64,000 bases of DNA from Archangium sp. GTDB lineage: Bacteria > Myxococcota > Myxococcia > Myxococcales > Myxococcaceae. How positions within the stretch are numbered: the first letter of the stretch is position 1; each line of letters opens with the position of its first letter. The stretch is from NCBI GenBank assembly GCA_030681645.1, contig JAUXRX010000059.1, positions 1-64,000 on the forward strand, read 5' to 3'. The notes beneath the pieces were generated by a model. The model saw only the letters and a list, made by a program, of their open reading frames with translations, had not been told where the DNA came from and ran no database searches. This document shows positions 25,389-36,964 of this stretch, in pieces. Position numbers and translations under genes: made by a program.

Positions 25389-25445
25389 AGAGAACTTTCG
25401 AAGTGCGGCGGGACAGCGGCGGCCTGCGCAATTACATTGGCTCCC

Positions 25446-26081
25446 ATGTATTCGTCCCCCGCCTGCCTGGCGCATGAGTTCGAGCCCGGATCCACCGACC
25501 CGCAGCAGACGCTCGACGTGGCGCGCTGGCGCAAGGCCCAGCGCGAGCGGCTGCTCGCCGAGCGCCGCGTGCTGCACGCGACGGGCACGCAGGCTGCCGC
25601 TGCGGCCATCGCGGTGCGGCTCGACGCGCTGCTCGACGAGCGCTTCGGCCCGGTCTCGGGGCTGATTCTCTCTGCCTGGTGGCCCATCAAGGGCGAGCTC
25701 GACCTTCGCTTCTGGCTGACCGACCTGGTGGCGCGCGGCGCGCGGGTGGCGTTGCCGGTGGTGGTCGAGCGCAACGCCCCCCTTCACTTCCGGGCGTGGA
25801 CGCCTTCGACCCGCATGGAGCGGGGGGTGTGGAACATCCCCGTGCCGGCGGAAGGCGAAGCGCTTCACCCGCAGGTCACCCTGGCGCCGCTGGTCGGCTA
25901 CGACGATGCCCGGTACCGGCTGGGCTACGGCGGTGGCTACTTCGACCGCACGCTCGCCGCGCGCGTGCCCTGCCCGCTGGCCGTCGGCGTGGGGCTGGCC
26001 TCGGCCCGCCTCGCCACCATCTATCCCCAGCCGCACGACGTCCCCATGGACGTGGTCGTCACCGAAGAAGGGCGGCCGTGA
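25446..26081 (+). CDS. 5-formyltetrahydrofolate cyclo-ligase family protein
   Basis: A 211-aa protein from ATG 25446. The signature LGYGGGYFDRTLA and the preceding LVGYDDARYRLGYG identify the MTHFS fold, and WWPIKGELDLRFW is the substrate-side segment. It would convert 5-formyl-THF to 5,10-methenyl-THF using ATP. The frame is open upstream to 25296, but this part is intergenic. Coupled by GTGA to the MarR gene. Confidence 0.85.
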   Translation: MYSSPACLAHEFEPGSTDPQQTLDVARWRKAQRERLLAERRVLHATGTQAAAAAIAVRLDALLDERFGPVSGLILSAWWPIKGELDLRFWLTDLVARGARVALPVVVERNAPLHFRAWTPSTRMERGVWNIPVPAEGEALHPQVTLAPLVGYDDARYRLGYGGGYFDRTLAARVPCPLAVGVGLASARLATIYPQPHDVPMDVVVTEEGRP

Positions 26082-26560
26082 AACGCCCGAAGCCGGACAC
26101 GACCGCCGTGCTCGACGGGCTGCGCCGGGTGGTGAAGGCGCTGCGCGAGAATTCGCGCGCCGCCGAGCAGACGCTGGGCATCAGCGGGGCCCAGCTCTTC
26201 GTGCTCGACGCGTTGTCCGGCGAGCAGGGGCTCTCGTTGAGCGAAGTGGCCGCCCGCACCCGCACCCACCAGAGCAGCGTGTCAGTGGTGGTGAGCCGGC
26301 TGGTGAGCGCGGGGCTGGTGCGGCGGGTGCGGGCGGGCGACGACGCCCGGCGCCTCGAGCTGCGCCTCACCGCGCGGGGCCGCGCGCTGCGCTCGAAGGC
26401 ACCCCAGGCCGCCCAGCACGGGCTCATCGACGCGGTCGAGCGCCTGCCTGCCCCGCAGCGCCGCGCGCTCGCCGAGGCGCTGGGCCGCGTCTGCGCCCTG
26501 ATGGACCTGCCTCGCACGGCCCCGGCCATGTTCTTCGAAGAAGCGCGGCGCCATGAGTGA
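26078..26560 (+). CDS. MarR-family transcriptional regulator
   Basis: A 160-aa protein from GTG 26078. Winged-helix elements in MarR order: LGISGAQLFVLDALSGEQGLSLSEVA, recognition helix THQSSVSVVVSRLVSAGLV, then wing RRVRAGDDARRLELRLTARG. Ligand unknown. Overlaps its neighbours on both sides (folate cyclo-ligase and the zinc-ribbon membrane protein). Confidence 0.88.
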   Translation: MKRPKPDTTAVLDGLRRVVKALRENSRAAEQTLGISGAQLFVLDALSGEQGLSLSEVAARTRTHQSSVSVVVSRLVSAGLVRRVRAGDDARRLELRLTARGRALRSKAPQAAQHGLIDAVERLPAPQRRALAEALGRVCALMDLPRTAPAMFFEEARRHE

Positions 26561-26936
26561 ACCGGTGCCGGTCGCGCTCCAGATTCGCGACTCGGCCCGC
26601 GCGCCGACCGCGGCCACCCTCGAGGTGCAGGTGCTCGCGCCCGGCGCGCGGCTGCAGCGGCTCGCCTTCAGGCTGGTGGTGGCCTGGGGCCTGGCGCTGT
26701 TCTCCCTCTTCATTCCGCTGCTCCACTTCGTGTTGGTGCCGGGCTTCCTGCTCGCGGGGCCCGTGCTGGCGTGGCTCGCGGGGCGCGCGACGGTGCGGGT
26801 GATCAGCACCAGCGTGGCGTGCCCGAAGTGCACCGGGGCCGCGGCGATCGAACCGGACACCACCGGCTGGCCGGCGGCGATGCGGTGCCTTGCCTGCGGC
26901 ACCACCTTCTCGGCGGTTCCCTCGGCGGCGGGCTGA
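26553..26936 (+). CDS. Small membrane protein with C-terminal zinc ribbon
   Basis: A 127-aa protein. Two hydrophobic helices (about residues 40-80) are followed by a CPKC...CLAC zinc-ribbon (residues about 91-115). Unknown function; its start overlaps the end of the MarR gene by eight bases, which suggests co-expression. Confidence 0.65.
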   Translation: MSEPVPVALQIRDSARAPTAATLEVQVLAPGARLQRLAFRLVVAWGLALFSLFIPLLHFVLVPGFLLAGPVLAWLAGRATVRVISTSVACPKCTGAAAIEPDTTGWPAAMRCLACGTTFSAVPSAAG

Positions 26937-26958
26937 AGTCTCCGCTACGGTTGCTTCC

Positions 26959-28704
26959 GTGAAGCGGCTCTTCTGGGTGACGGCGGTGGTGGGGGGCGTG
27001 GTGGGCGCGCTGTTCCTGTTCCGTCACGCGGTCCTGTCGGGCGATCTCTGGGTGAGCAACGGCACGCCGCTCGAGGTCGAGGTGAGCATCGACGGCAGCA
27101 CCTTCTTGATCGAGCCCGGCGCCAACCAGGAAGTGGGCCGCTTCGGCGCGGGCGCCAGGGAACTGGTCACCCGCCGCAAACGCGACGGCCTCGAGCTCGA
27201 TCGCCGCACCGTCATCTTCCAGCGCACCATGACGCACGTGTACAACGTGCTCGGCGCCGCGCCGGTGACGCTGAGCACCATCATCTACAGCACCCACAAC
27301 CCCATCAACGGTGGCACACCGCCGGTCGAGAGCTCGATGTGCGGGAACGACTTCCTCTCGTCCGACGTGCACTACGTCTTCAAGGAACCGCCGCGCAGCA
27401 TCCAGATGGAGAAGCGCTCGGGCGATCTCCGCAAGGTGGTGTTGTCGATCGACCCCGGGGGCTTCACCCGCTGCCTCCAGCAGCTCGGCCCCCAGCCCAG
27501 CCTCGCGGCGGCGTTCGCGGCGCGGCTCGCGCCCGTGCTCGAAGACGCCGGGGCGCGGGCGAGCATGGCCTGGTTCGCGGCCACGCTCTACGCGCGCGAG
27601 GGCGACGCGCCCACCGCGCTGGCCCTGGCCACGCCGCTGCTCGAGGGCGACGACTCGGTGGAGACACACCGCAGCTACCAGGGGGTGTTGCAGTCGCTGG
27701 GCCGCGACTGGCAGGCGAAGCAGACCTACCGGCTGCGCTTCGAGGGCGATCGCTCCGAGACGAACGCGTACCTCTACGCGCGGCTCCTGGGCTCGAAGGA
27801 AGCGCTCGCCTTGCTGGAGCCCTGGGCGAAGGGCTCGAACCCCTGGGTGCACCGCAGCCTGCTCTGGCACCACGGGGTGCTGGGCCAGCACGAGGCGGCG
27901 CTCGAGGAATCAGAGTGGTGCCTCGCCCACGTCGACGCGCAGGACGTCCAGCGCCCGGGGTGCCTCGAGCAGCGGGCGCGCGCGCTGGTGGGGCTGGGCA
28001 AGGCCTCGCTCGCGATGACCGGGCTCGAGGACGAGTACGAGAAGTTCCCCCAGCTGACCTTCGACGTGGCGCTGCTGCTCGACCGGGTCGCCCGCAAGGC
28101 CGAGCGCAAGCCACGCTTCGCCACCTTCGCCCGGCTGCCGACGCGCGGCACCGACGCGGCCATCTACCGCCTGTTCTATGACCTGTCGCTCGGCGGCCCG
28201 CCTCCGAAGAACAACAGCGCCTACCGCGGCTTCACCGTGCTCGAGGAAGCGCGGACGAACCCGCGGCAGGCGCTCGAGCGGCTCGACGCCGACGCCGAGG
28301 GGCTGCGCTACGTGGGCCAGGAACTGGCCACGCTGCTCCTCGGCGAGGCGCTGCGCACCCGCCAGCGTTCGGCCAGCCGCAAGCTGTACAACCTGCTGCC
28401 GCCCGGCGTGCCCCTCGCCGACCTCGAGGCGTGGGTGCGCGACGGCGAGGAACGGGTCGACCTCTCTGACTTCGAGCAGACCTCGCGCGCCGCCTACTAC
28501 TTCGCCCGCGCGCGGCGCCTCGAGTCGCTGGGCGAACGCGAGAAGGCAGACGTCTTCTACCGCGAGGCGCGCCAGGCGGATCTGCTCGAGGGCCTCGCGG
28601 TGCGCGCCCTCACCGACTGGCCCGGCCCCGAGCGCGTCAACGAAGGCGTGCTGGAGCGCGTCGAGGGCCTCGTCCTCCCGGTGCAGCAGGGCTCAGCCCG
28701 CTGA
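26959..28704 (+). CDS. Membrane-anchored TPR-like protein, unknown function
   Basis: A 581-aa protein from GTG 26959 with an N-terminal membrane helix (LFWVTAVVGGVVGALFLF). A beta-rich domain (residues about 30-130) precedes a long helical TPR-like region (ETHRSYQGVLQSLGRDWQAKQTYRL; LLWHHGVLGQHEAALEESEW; RARRLESLGEREKADVFYREA). Such proteins scaffold envelope complexes. It is convergent with the J-like/TPR gene, overlapping by 12 bases. Confidence 0.65.
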   Translation: MKRLFWVTAVVGGVVGALFLFRHAVLSGDLWVSNGTPLEVEVSIDGSTFLIEPGANQEVGRFGAGARELVTRRKRDGLELDRRTVIFQRTMTHVYNVLGAAPVTLSTIIYSTHNPINGGTPPVESSMCGNDFLSSDVHYVFKEPPRSIQMEKRSGDLRKVVLSIDPGGFTRCLQQLGPQPSLAAAFAARLAPVLEDAGARASMAWFAATLYAREGDAPTALALATPLLEGDDSVETHRSYQGVLQSLGRDWQAKQTYRLRFEGDRSETNAYLYARLLGSKEALALLEPWAKGSNPWVHRSLLWHHGVLGQHEAALEESEWCLAHVDAQDVQRPGCLEQRARALVGLGKASLAMTGLEDEYEKFPQLTFDVALLLDRVARKAERKPRFATFARLPTRGTDAAIYRLFYDLSLGGPPPKNNSAYRGFTVLEEARTNPRQALERLDADAEGLRYVGQELATLLLGEALRTRQRSASRKLYNLLPPGVPLADLEAWVRDGEERVDLSDFEQTSRAAYYFARARRLESLGEREKADVFYREARQADLLEGLAVRALTDWPGPERVNEGVLERVEGLVLPVQQGSAR

Positions 28705-30981
28705 GGAGAACAGCACCGACGAGAGCTGCGTACCCAGCTCGGCCCAGGCGGCGTCGAACACCAGCGTGCTCGCGGTGCTCGAGTCACCCTTCAGGATGGC
28801 GGAGATCGCCTGTTGAGAGAGCGACACTTCCCGGGCGGGGACGGCGATCACGTTGCGCTGCACCTCGCCGAAGGTGGCCGTGCCGGCGAGCTTCGCCTCG
28901 GGCCACAGCAGGGTGAGGGGCGTGTTGGGCGTCTTGTAGCGGTAGACGTTGCCCGAGAGGGAGAGCTGGTAGGCGAACTTGAGCGTGAGCGGCCCGGCGC
29001 CGCGCTTCAAGACGAACCACCCCACGCCCGCCAGCTGATCCACCTTCGACTGCAGCGCGGCGATCAGCTCGTCTTCGTGGCGCTGCCGCCCGGTGGCGAG
29101 GAACTCCGAGGCGGGCAGCTCGGCCAGCTTCGACCCGGCGGGGGCCGCCAGCGTGGCGGGGGTGGCCTCGCCCGACAGGTCGAGGAACAGCGGAGTGGCC
29201 TCACCGGGGTTCTGCGCCTCGAGGGCCCGCGCGAGCAGCGGCGCGCCGGCCTGCAGCCGTTGGAGGGCGGCGGCCTTCTTCTTCGCCAGCGCGGCCTCGG
29301 CGGGCCCCTTGAAACGCGCGGGCGGGGGCCCGGCGAGGTATTGCCGCAGCGTCCGCGGGGTCTGGTCGCCCTGCGTGTCGAGCCAGCGCTGGTCTTCGAA
29401 GGCGCGCTGGGCCACCACGCTGGCGGAAAGGGCGAGCACCACGCCCAGCCCCGCGCCCGCGAGCGTCCAGAGGCGATGGCGCTGCGGCGCCCGCGCGGGA
29501 GGCTTCAGCAGCAGCGCGGCAGGCAGAAAGTCGGCGCCTTCTTCCCCCGCCAGCATTCCGCTGTGCAGCAGGTCGAGCAGGCGGCCCCGCAGCTGGTGGA
29601 GGAGCTGCGCGAGGTCCTCGGCGCGCTGCTGCGAGCTGATGGAGAAGCTGTGGCCCTCGGGGCCGAAGGAGAGGCCGAACGTGGTGTGCGTGTAGACCCC
29701 GTTGTTCCCCTGGTGCGTGGCGTTGATGTGCGAGAGCCGCACCATCGGAATGAAGCGCACCTCGTCGAGCCCGACGTCGACGTAGAAGAGCCGGTGGATG
29801 GCGGAGAACCGGCCCAGCGGGCTCTTGAGCGACCGCACCCAACGCAGCAGTGTCGCGCCCTGCAGCGCGCCGGCGCCCGCGAACAGGGTGCACACGAACA
29901 CCAGCTCGCCCGTCGACCACTGGCTGTCGCTCATGAAGGCGAGCAGCGCCATGCCGCAGAAGAGCCCGGTGGCGCCGAGCGCCATCACGCTGTCGGCGAC
30001 CACGCCCACGCCAGGGAAGGAGAACAGCTCGGGGTTCTGCCGCTGCGCCGCGAGCCAGGTGCGCGCGCTCTCGGGCAGGGCGCTCAGGGGCAGGGTGACG
30101 GGCCGGGTGAGCGCCACGCTGCCGCGTGAAGGCGCCAGCGCGGCGAGGCGGGCGAGGAGCGCGTCGGCGTGCGCGTGCTTCTTGCGGGCGAAGAGCGAGG
30201 CCGCCTCGCGCTCGTAGAACCAGCCCAGCTCTTCCTTCAGCTCGGCCGTGGTGGCCTCGGCCTCGAGCGCGGCCAGCGCCTTCGCGGCTTCGTCGAGGCG
30301 CTCGAGGTGGTGGAGCACGCTGACGCGCTCCATGCGCAGGCCCAGCCGCATCGACTCGGGCGCGGTGGTGAGGCGCTGGTCGAGGTAGACGAGCGCGGCC
30401 TCTCCATCGTTCGCCTCGAGGTCGACGTCGACCAGGCTGCGAACGGGCCGGAAGTCCTGGGGGGCCAGCTCGCCCGCGCGCAGGAAGTGGGTGCGCGCCT
30501 CGTGGAAGTGCTTGAGCCCCTGCGCCGCGTAGCCCAGCAGCAGCGGCGCCTGCGCCAGGGTGGGGTGGTGGCGCGCCAGCTCGCCCGCGTGCGTGGCGGC
30601 CTCGCCCAGGCGACCCAGCGCGAGCAGGCACGAGCAGAGCCGCCCGCGCGCCTCTTCGGCCTCGGGCCGTTCCTTGACCACGCCCTCGAGCAGCGGCACG
30701 GCGCGCTCGAACTCGCGGGCCTCGATGGCCTCGAGCGCGCTGCGCATGATGACGGCCAGCTCATCGCCCAGCTGCTCAGACGCCGCCGCGCCCCGGCTCG
30801 CGTCGTACGCCTTGCGCGTCTCTTCGTTCGACAGCACCTCGTAGGCCGCGCGCAGCTTCTGGAACTGCTCGGCATGCGTCTCGGGAGGGAACTGCCGCAC
30901 CAGCCCGAAGTACGCCTTCTTGATGTCTCTGGCGTTCGCGTCAGGCGTGAGGTTCAGCTCGGCGTAGAGATCGTCGCTCAC
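28693..30981 (-). CDS. J-domain-like (HPD-less) TPR membrane protein
   Basis: A 762-aa protein. Residues 1-65 form a J-like domain (DLYAELNLTPDANARDIKKAY; FQKLRAAYEVLSNEETRKAYD) but the HPD that stimulates Hsp70 is replaced by FPPET. TPR-like helices follow (about 80-280), then two membrane helices (about 330-375; MALGATGLFCGMALLAFM), a soluble region, another membrane helix (LWTLAGAGLGVVLALSASVV, about 510) and a C-terminal domain. It lies downstream of the Hsp70 and TPR-Lon genes on the same strand, so it could be a non-classical partner of that Hsp70. Confidence 0.75.
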   Translation of the reverse strand: MSDDLYAELNLTPDANARDIKKAYFGLVRQFPPETHAEQFQKLRAAYEVLSNEETRKAYDASRGAAASEQLGDELAVIMRSALEAIEAREFERAVPLLEGVVKERPEAEEARGRLCSCLLALGRLGEAATHAGELARHHPTLAQAPLLLGYAAQGLKHFHEARTHFLRAGELAPQDFRPVRSLVDVDLEANDGEAALVYLDQRLTTAPESMRLGLRMERVSVLHHLERLDEAAKALAALEAEATTAELKEELGWFYEREAASLFARKKHAHADALLARLAALAPSRGSVALTRPVTLPLSALPESARTWLAAQRQNPELFSFPGVGVVADSVMALGATGLFCGMALLAFMSDSQWSTGELVFVCTLFAGAGALQGATLLRWVRSLKSPLGRFSAIHRLFYVDVGLDEVRFIPMVRLSHINATHQGNNGVYTHTTFGLSFGPEGHSFSISSQQRAEDLAQLLHQLRGRLLDLLHSGMLAGEEGADFLPAALLLKPPARAPQRHRLWTLAGAGLGVVLALSASVVAQRAFEDQRWLDTQGDQTPRTLRQYLAGPPPARFKGPAEAALAKKKAAALQRLQAGAPLLARALEAQNPGEATPLFLDLSGEATPATLAAPAGSKLAELPASEFLATGRQRHEDELIAALQSKVDQLAGVGWFVLKRGAGPLTLKFAYQLSLSGNVYRYKTPNTPLTLLWPEAKLAGTATFGEVQRNVIAVPAREVSLSQQAISAILKGDSSTASTLVFDAAWAELGTQLSSVLFSSAG

Positions 30982-31058
30982 GGTCGGCCGACGATAATCG
31001 GGTTTTCGGGGCGAGTGGCCCCCAGGCTCGCAGGAAGTCGCCCCTCGACTCCGCCCGT

Positions 31059-31070
31059 CCCCGCTCGGGG
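31059..31070. terminator. Short hairpin between the TPR-Lon and J-like genes
   Basis: CCCCG (31059-31063) and CGGGG (31066-31070) form a small GC hairpin, and GCTC/GAGC nearby gives an alternative stem. No T-run follows. It may separate the two transcription units or be part of a dispersed element; nothing else is evident in 30982-31128. Confidence 0.3.
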
Positions 31071-31128
31071 TGAGCGGTGACGAGTTCGAACGCCATTTCG
31101 ATCAACCCTCTCGGGGGACGGTGATTCG

Positions 31129-32450
31129 TCAGGCCGGCCACAGCAACTGCAGCGCCTCGTCGACGGTGGTGACGAACTTGACCTCGAGCGCCTCGCGCAC
31201 GGGGCGGGGCAGGGCCTCGACGTCGGCGCGGTTGGCGCGCGGGGCGAGGATAGTGCGGTAGCCGTCGAGGAAGGCGGCGGTGAGCTTCTCGTGGATTCCC
31301 TGAATGCGCAGGGCCTCGCCGGCCAGCGAGGTGGCGCCGGTGATGGCCACGCGCGCCGGCACCTGGCGGCCCTTGAGCGCGGCGTGGCCTGCCAGCGTGA
31401 GCGCCACGCCCGACGAGAGGCCTTCTTTCCCCAGGTGGGCGTCGGCGAAGTTGAGCTGGAGATCGCGCCGCCCCAGCGCCGCGGTCAGCCCCCAGCTCGC
31501 CGCGCGCGCCTTGAGCAACCCGAAGGCGAGCTTGCCGGCCTCGAGGCCCGAGCCCTTCACGTTGCCGGTGAAGTGGAGCTGGCCCGTGCCTTCCACCGCG
31601 TGCGCCTCGAGCGGAGAGACGGCGCCGCCGTGCGGGCCCCACCCCAGCACCCCGAGGCGGCGGTAGACGCCGCGCCCGATGCGGGCGGCGAGCTCACCGG
31701 TCACCAGGGGCACGGGGCTGCAGCTGCGCGCCTTCTCGAACGACCGCTGGGCGCGCTCGTGCTGGCCTTCGAGCAGGAGCAGCTCGCCCCGCAGCAGGTG
31801 CAGCTCGGCCCGGCCCTCGGCGTGCGCGGCCGCGGCCACCACCCGCTTCTTCGCGCCGGCGAGGTCTTCGCGGATGAGCGCCTCGCGCACCTCGAAGAGC
31901 GGGTCGGCCCGGTCCAGCGCCGCCACCAGGTCGAACGCGTCGTCGACGCCCAGCTCCGCGAGCAGCCACCTGCGGTGGTCGGTCAGCTCGGGTTCTCCGG
32001 GTGCCCTGAGCAGCCCCCGCTCGGCGTGCGCGCGCGCCAGCTCGAGCCGGCCCGTGCTCCGCGCCAGCGCCACGCAGCGCGCGTAGCGTTGAGGGGAGAA
32101 AGGAGGCCGCCGCGCCGCTTCCTGCGCTTCCAGCAGCGCGTCATCGGGCCGTTCGTCTTCGATCAACGCCTGCGCGAGCGTGTCGTGAGCGTCGGCGTCG
32201 TCGGGGGCGTGCTCCACCAGCTGCTGCAGGGCCCGCCGCGCCGCCCCGGCCTCGCCCAGCGCGCGGCACACCACCGAGAGCAGGCGCAGCCCGTTGCCGT
32301 GCGAGGGCTGGCTCACCAGCAGCTTCTCGAGCTGCGTGCGCGCGGGCTGCAGCGAACGTTCACCGAAGAGCGCCTCGGCGAGCGCGAAGCGGGCCTCGAC
32401 GTCTTCGGGGGCCAGCAGCAGGCGGCGCTTGAGCTCGGTGACGTTGCCCA

Positions 32451-32451
<1 letters not shown>
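31129..32451 (-). CDS. TPR protein with Lon-type protease domain
   Basis: A 440-aa protein without an AAA+ module. The N-terminal 270 or so residues are TPR-like helices (QLEKLLVSQPSHGNGLRLLS; DAHDTLAQALIEDERPDDAL). The C-terminal domain matches the Lon (S16) protease: EGLSSGVAL corresponds to the PSAG catalytic-Ser loop, and ITGATSLAGEALRIQGIHEK aligns with Lon's TGExxLxGxxLPIGGLKEK. Counting places Ser and Lys 43 residues apart, exactly as in E. coli Lon (Ser679/Lys722), so the dyad seems intact. ATG 32451 overlaps the Hsp70 stop (ATGA). Confidence 0.85.
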
Positions 32452-34184
<1,733 letters not shown>

Positions 34185-34260
34185 CAGGAGAGCAGAGATA
34201 GCACTTCGGCGGGGTGGTAGACCCGCGCGGCAGCTCACCCGTCGAGGAGACCCTGGTCAA

Positions 34261-35541
34261 ATGCGCGCGTGCCTGGTGATGCTGCTGCTGCTCGCGCCGG
34301 CCGCGCGGGCCGACTTCTTCAACGGCCGCAACCTCCTCATCGGCGAGAAGGCGAGCCTGCTGGGCGGGGCGTTCACCGCGCTCGCCGATGACGCGACCGC
34401 CGGCTACTACAACCCCGCGGGGCTGGTGCAGGCCCCCGGCTTCACCGTGTCTGCGTCGGCCGACATCTACGCGCTGTACCTGCTCACCCGCACCGAGCGG
34501 ATCAACGAGCAGGGCGATCAGCTCGCGCTCTCCTTTCTGCGCACCGTCATCGTCCCCTCGACGTTCGCGCTCTCGTACCGGGTGCACCCGAGGCTGACGC
34601 TGGCGGCCCACGTGTTCAGCCCCGACCGCTTCAGGCTCTCGTCGATCAACTCGGTCGACGCGCCGGTGGTGGCGACCGCGCTGGGCCTGGACAAGACCTA
34701 TGGCGGCCTCTCGCGCTCGGCGCGCTTCGATCAATCGACGGCGTTCTACGGGGTCAGCGGCGGCTTCGCGGTGACCGAGGCGTTCTCCCTGGGGGTGTCG
34801 CTGCACTACCACCTCACCCAGACCAGCCAGGCGCTCGCCTCGACGTACTTCACCCACCCCGACGGCACCTCGCCCGGAGAGCAGGCCACGCTGCAACTGG
34901 ACAACGAGGTCACCTCGGGCGGGCTCATTCCCCAGGTCGGCGTGCTGCTGCGGCTGCCTGCCGGGCTGCGGGTGGGCGTGAACTGGCAGGCCGAGACGAT
35001 CGTCATCCACAGCCAGAACGTGTGGCAGTTGAGCCTGACCTCGCCGCAGGGGCAGGGCTTCGAGTCGGGCACCACGCGCGGCGACACCCGCTACCCCCAC
35101 CGGTTCGCGCTGGGGCTGGCCTGGCAGTCTGAAGCGGTGACGCTGACGCTCGATCTGATCGCCTACGCCCCCCTCGACTACGACGCACCGCACGAGGTGC
35201 TGCGCACGCAGTTCGCCGAGAACCGCCACCGCGAAGACGCGCACTTCGACGCGTCGCTGGGAGCCCAGGTCACGCTCAGCGACATGTTCGTGCTGCGGGG
35301 CGGGCTCTTCACCAACACCTCGAGCGCGTCTGCGCAGTTCGCGGAAGAGAAGATCAACCTCTACGGCGGCGTGCTGGGCCTGGGGGTGCGCAAGGAAGGC
35401 CTCGAGACCGGCTTCGGGATCATGGCGCAGTTCGGCCAGTCACCGTTTCAGCGTGAGAACGAGCAGGGCTTCGAGACGCAGTGGACGCGCTCGCAGCTGA
35501 TGTTCGTGATGGGCGGCTCGCACCGCTTCTTCGAGAAGTGA
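34261..35541 (+). CDS. FadL/OmpP1-family outer membrane transporter
   Basis: A 426-aa protein from ATG 34261 with a signal peptide (CLVMLLLLAPAARA). The FadL signature SLLGGAFTALADDATAGYYNPAGL follows. Alternating beta-strand stretches and an aromatic C-terminus (MGGSHRFFEK, with Phe near the end) fit an outer membrane beta-barrel for hydrophobic compounds. It is divergent from the Hsp70 gene (76 bases between starts). Its last 22 codons and stop lie in a 73-bp sequence repeated at 43038-43110. Confidence 0.88.
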   Translation: MRACLVMLLLLAPAARADFFNGRNLLIGEKASLLGGAFTALADDATAGYYNPAGLVQAPGFTVSASADIYALYLLTRTERINEQGDQLALSFLRTVIVPSTFALSYRVHPRLTLAAHVFSPDRFRLSSINSVDAPVVATALGLDKTYGGLSRSARFDQSTAFYGVSGGFAVTEAFSLGVSLHYHLTQTSQALASTYFTHPDGTSPGEQATLQLDNEVTSGGLIPQVGVLLRLPAGLRVGVNWQAETIVIHSQNVWQLSLTSPQGQGFESGTTRGDTRYPHRFALGLAWQSEAVTLTLDLIAYAPLDYDAPHEVLRTQFAENRHREDAHFDASLGAQVTLSDMFVLRGGLFTNTSSASAQFAEEKINLYGGVLGLGVRKEGLETGFGIMAQFGQSPFQRENEQGFETQWTRSQLMFVMGGSHRFFEK

Positions 35542-35546
35542 GTCAC
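35474..35546. repeat. 73-bp direct repeat, left copy
   Basis: It matches 43038-43110 at 72 of 73 positions; the difference is G at 35483 versus T at 43047. It covers the 3' end of the FadL-like gene, its stop codon and five more bases, GTCAC. Confidence 0.92.
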
Positions 35547-35578
35547 GGAAGTACCGACCATGAGAAGGTGAACGCCCC

Positions 35579-36964
35579 TTGCCCGCGCTGAAGCTCCTCC
35601 TGGTCGAAGACGACCGCATCGTCCGCATTCCCGTTCGCGACGCACTGGTCGACGCCGGCTATCTCGTCACCGACTGCGCTGATGGCACGAGCGCGCAGCG
35701 CCTGCTCACCTCCGAGACCTTCGACATCGTGCTGTCCGACGTTCGGCTCCCCGGCGTCGACGGGCTCTCGCTCTTTCGCCTCGCCCGGGGGCTGCAACCG
35801 CCTCCTGCCGTGGTGTTGATGACCGCGTACGCCGACACGGATCACGCGGTCACCGCCATGCGCGAGGGCGTGCGGGACTACGTGCTCAAGCCCTTCGAGA
35901 TGGACGAGCTGCTGCTCCGCCTCGGCTCCGTGCGCGACGAGGTGCAGTTCCGGCTCCGCGTGGGGCGCGCGCAGCTCATGGAAGCCAGCGAGCTCGGTCA
36001 GCAGCTCGCCGGCGCCACGCCTGCGATGGCGCAGCTGCGGGAGCGCCTCGAGGCCGCTGCCGCCAGCGACATCGCCGTGCTCCTGGCCGGCGAGACCGGC
36101 ACGGGGAAGGACCTCGCCGCCCGGCTCGTTCACCAGCGCAGCGCGCGCGCCGAGCGGCCCTTCGTCGCCGTCAATTGCGCCGCCATCCCCGAGAACCTCT
36201 TCGAGTCCGAGATGTTCGGCCACGAGCGGGGGGCCTTCACCGGCGCCGAGCGCCGTCGCGCCGGGCGCTTCGAGGCCGCCGACCGGGGCACGCTCTTCCT
36301 CGACGAGGTGGGCGAGCTCTCGTTACCCAACCAGGCCAAGCTGCTGCGCGCCATCGAGAGCTCGAGCTTCGAGCCCGTCGGCGCCACCGAGACGAAGCGC
36401 GTCGACGTGCGCGTCATCAGCGCCACCAACCGCGATCTCTCCGACGCCGTCACCACCGGCGCCTTCCGGCGCGATCTCTTCTACCGGCTCAAGGTCATCG
36501 ACGTGCGCCTGCCGCCGCTGCGTGAGCACCGGGCTGACATTCCGCTGCTGGTGGGCAAGTTCCTCACCGACATCGCGGGCCGCCTGGGCAAGCCGACGCA
36601 GGTGCTCTCGCCCGCGGCGGCGGCGGCGCTGGCCACCCACGACTATCCCGGCAACGTGCGCGAGCTGCTCCACGCGCTCGAGCGCGCCGTGGCGCTCGCG
36701 CGCGGCAAGCCGATCTCGCTCGAGCACCTGCCCATCGAGCTGGCGCGGGTGATGCCCCCTTCGGCTGACACCGGCCTGCGCCCGCTGGAGGAAGCCGTCG
36801 AGCAGTTCGAGCGCCAGTACATCGAGCGCGCGCTCGAGCAGGCCGAGGGCCATCGCGGCCGCGCCGCGTCGTTGCTGGGCATCTCGCGAAAGAGCCTGTG
36901 GGAACGGCTCCGCGACGCGCAGGCCGAGGCTCAGCTCAAGAAGGGGAAGCCTCCGAGCCCTTGA
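35579..36964 (+). CDS. NtrC-family sigma-54-dependent response regulator
   Basis: A 461-aa protein starting at TTG 35579; no in-frame ATG or GTG fits upstream. The receiver domain has phosphoacceptor Asp in IVLSDVRLPGVDG and Lys in DYVLKPFEMD. The AAA+ domain has Walker A GETGTGKD, the sigma-54-contact loop GAFTGA, Walker B LFLDEVGEL and an arginine-finger region FRRDLFYRLKV. The C-terminus is a Fis-type HTH (HRGRAASLLGISRKSLWERL). It is convergent with the kinase gene, overlapping by 29 bases. It probably activates the sigma-54 promoter at 39441. Confidence 0.93.
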   Translation: MPALKLLLVEDDRIVRIPVRDALVDAGYLVTDCADGTSAQRLLTSETFDIVLSDVRLPGVDGLSLFRLARGLQPPPAVVLMTAYADTDHAVTAMREGVRDYVLKPFEMDELLLRLGSVRDEVQFRLRVGRAQLMEASELGQQLAGATPAMAQLRERLEAAAASDIAVLLAGETGTGKDLAARLVHQRSARAERPFVAVNCAAIPENLFESEMFGHERGAFTGAERRRAGRFEAADRGTLFLDEVGELSLPNQAKLLRAIESSSFEPVGATETKRVDVRVISATNRDLSDAVTTGAFRRDLFYRLKVIDVRLPPLREHRADIPLLVGKFLTDIAGRLGKPTQVLSPAAAAALATHDYPGNVRELLHALERAVALARGKPISLEHLPIELARVMPPSADTGLRPLEEAVEQFERQYIERALEQAEGHRGRAASLLGISRKSLWERLRDAQAEAQLKKGKPPSP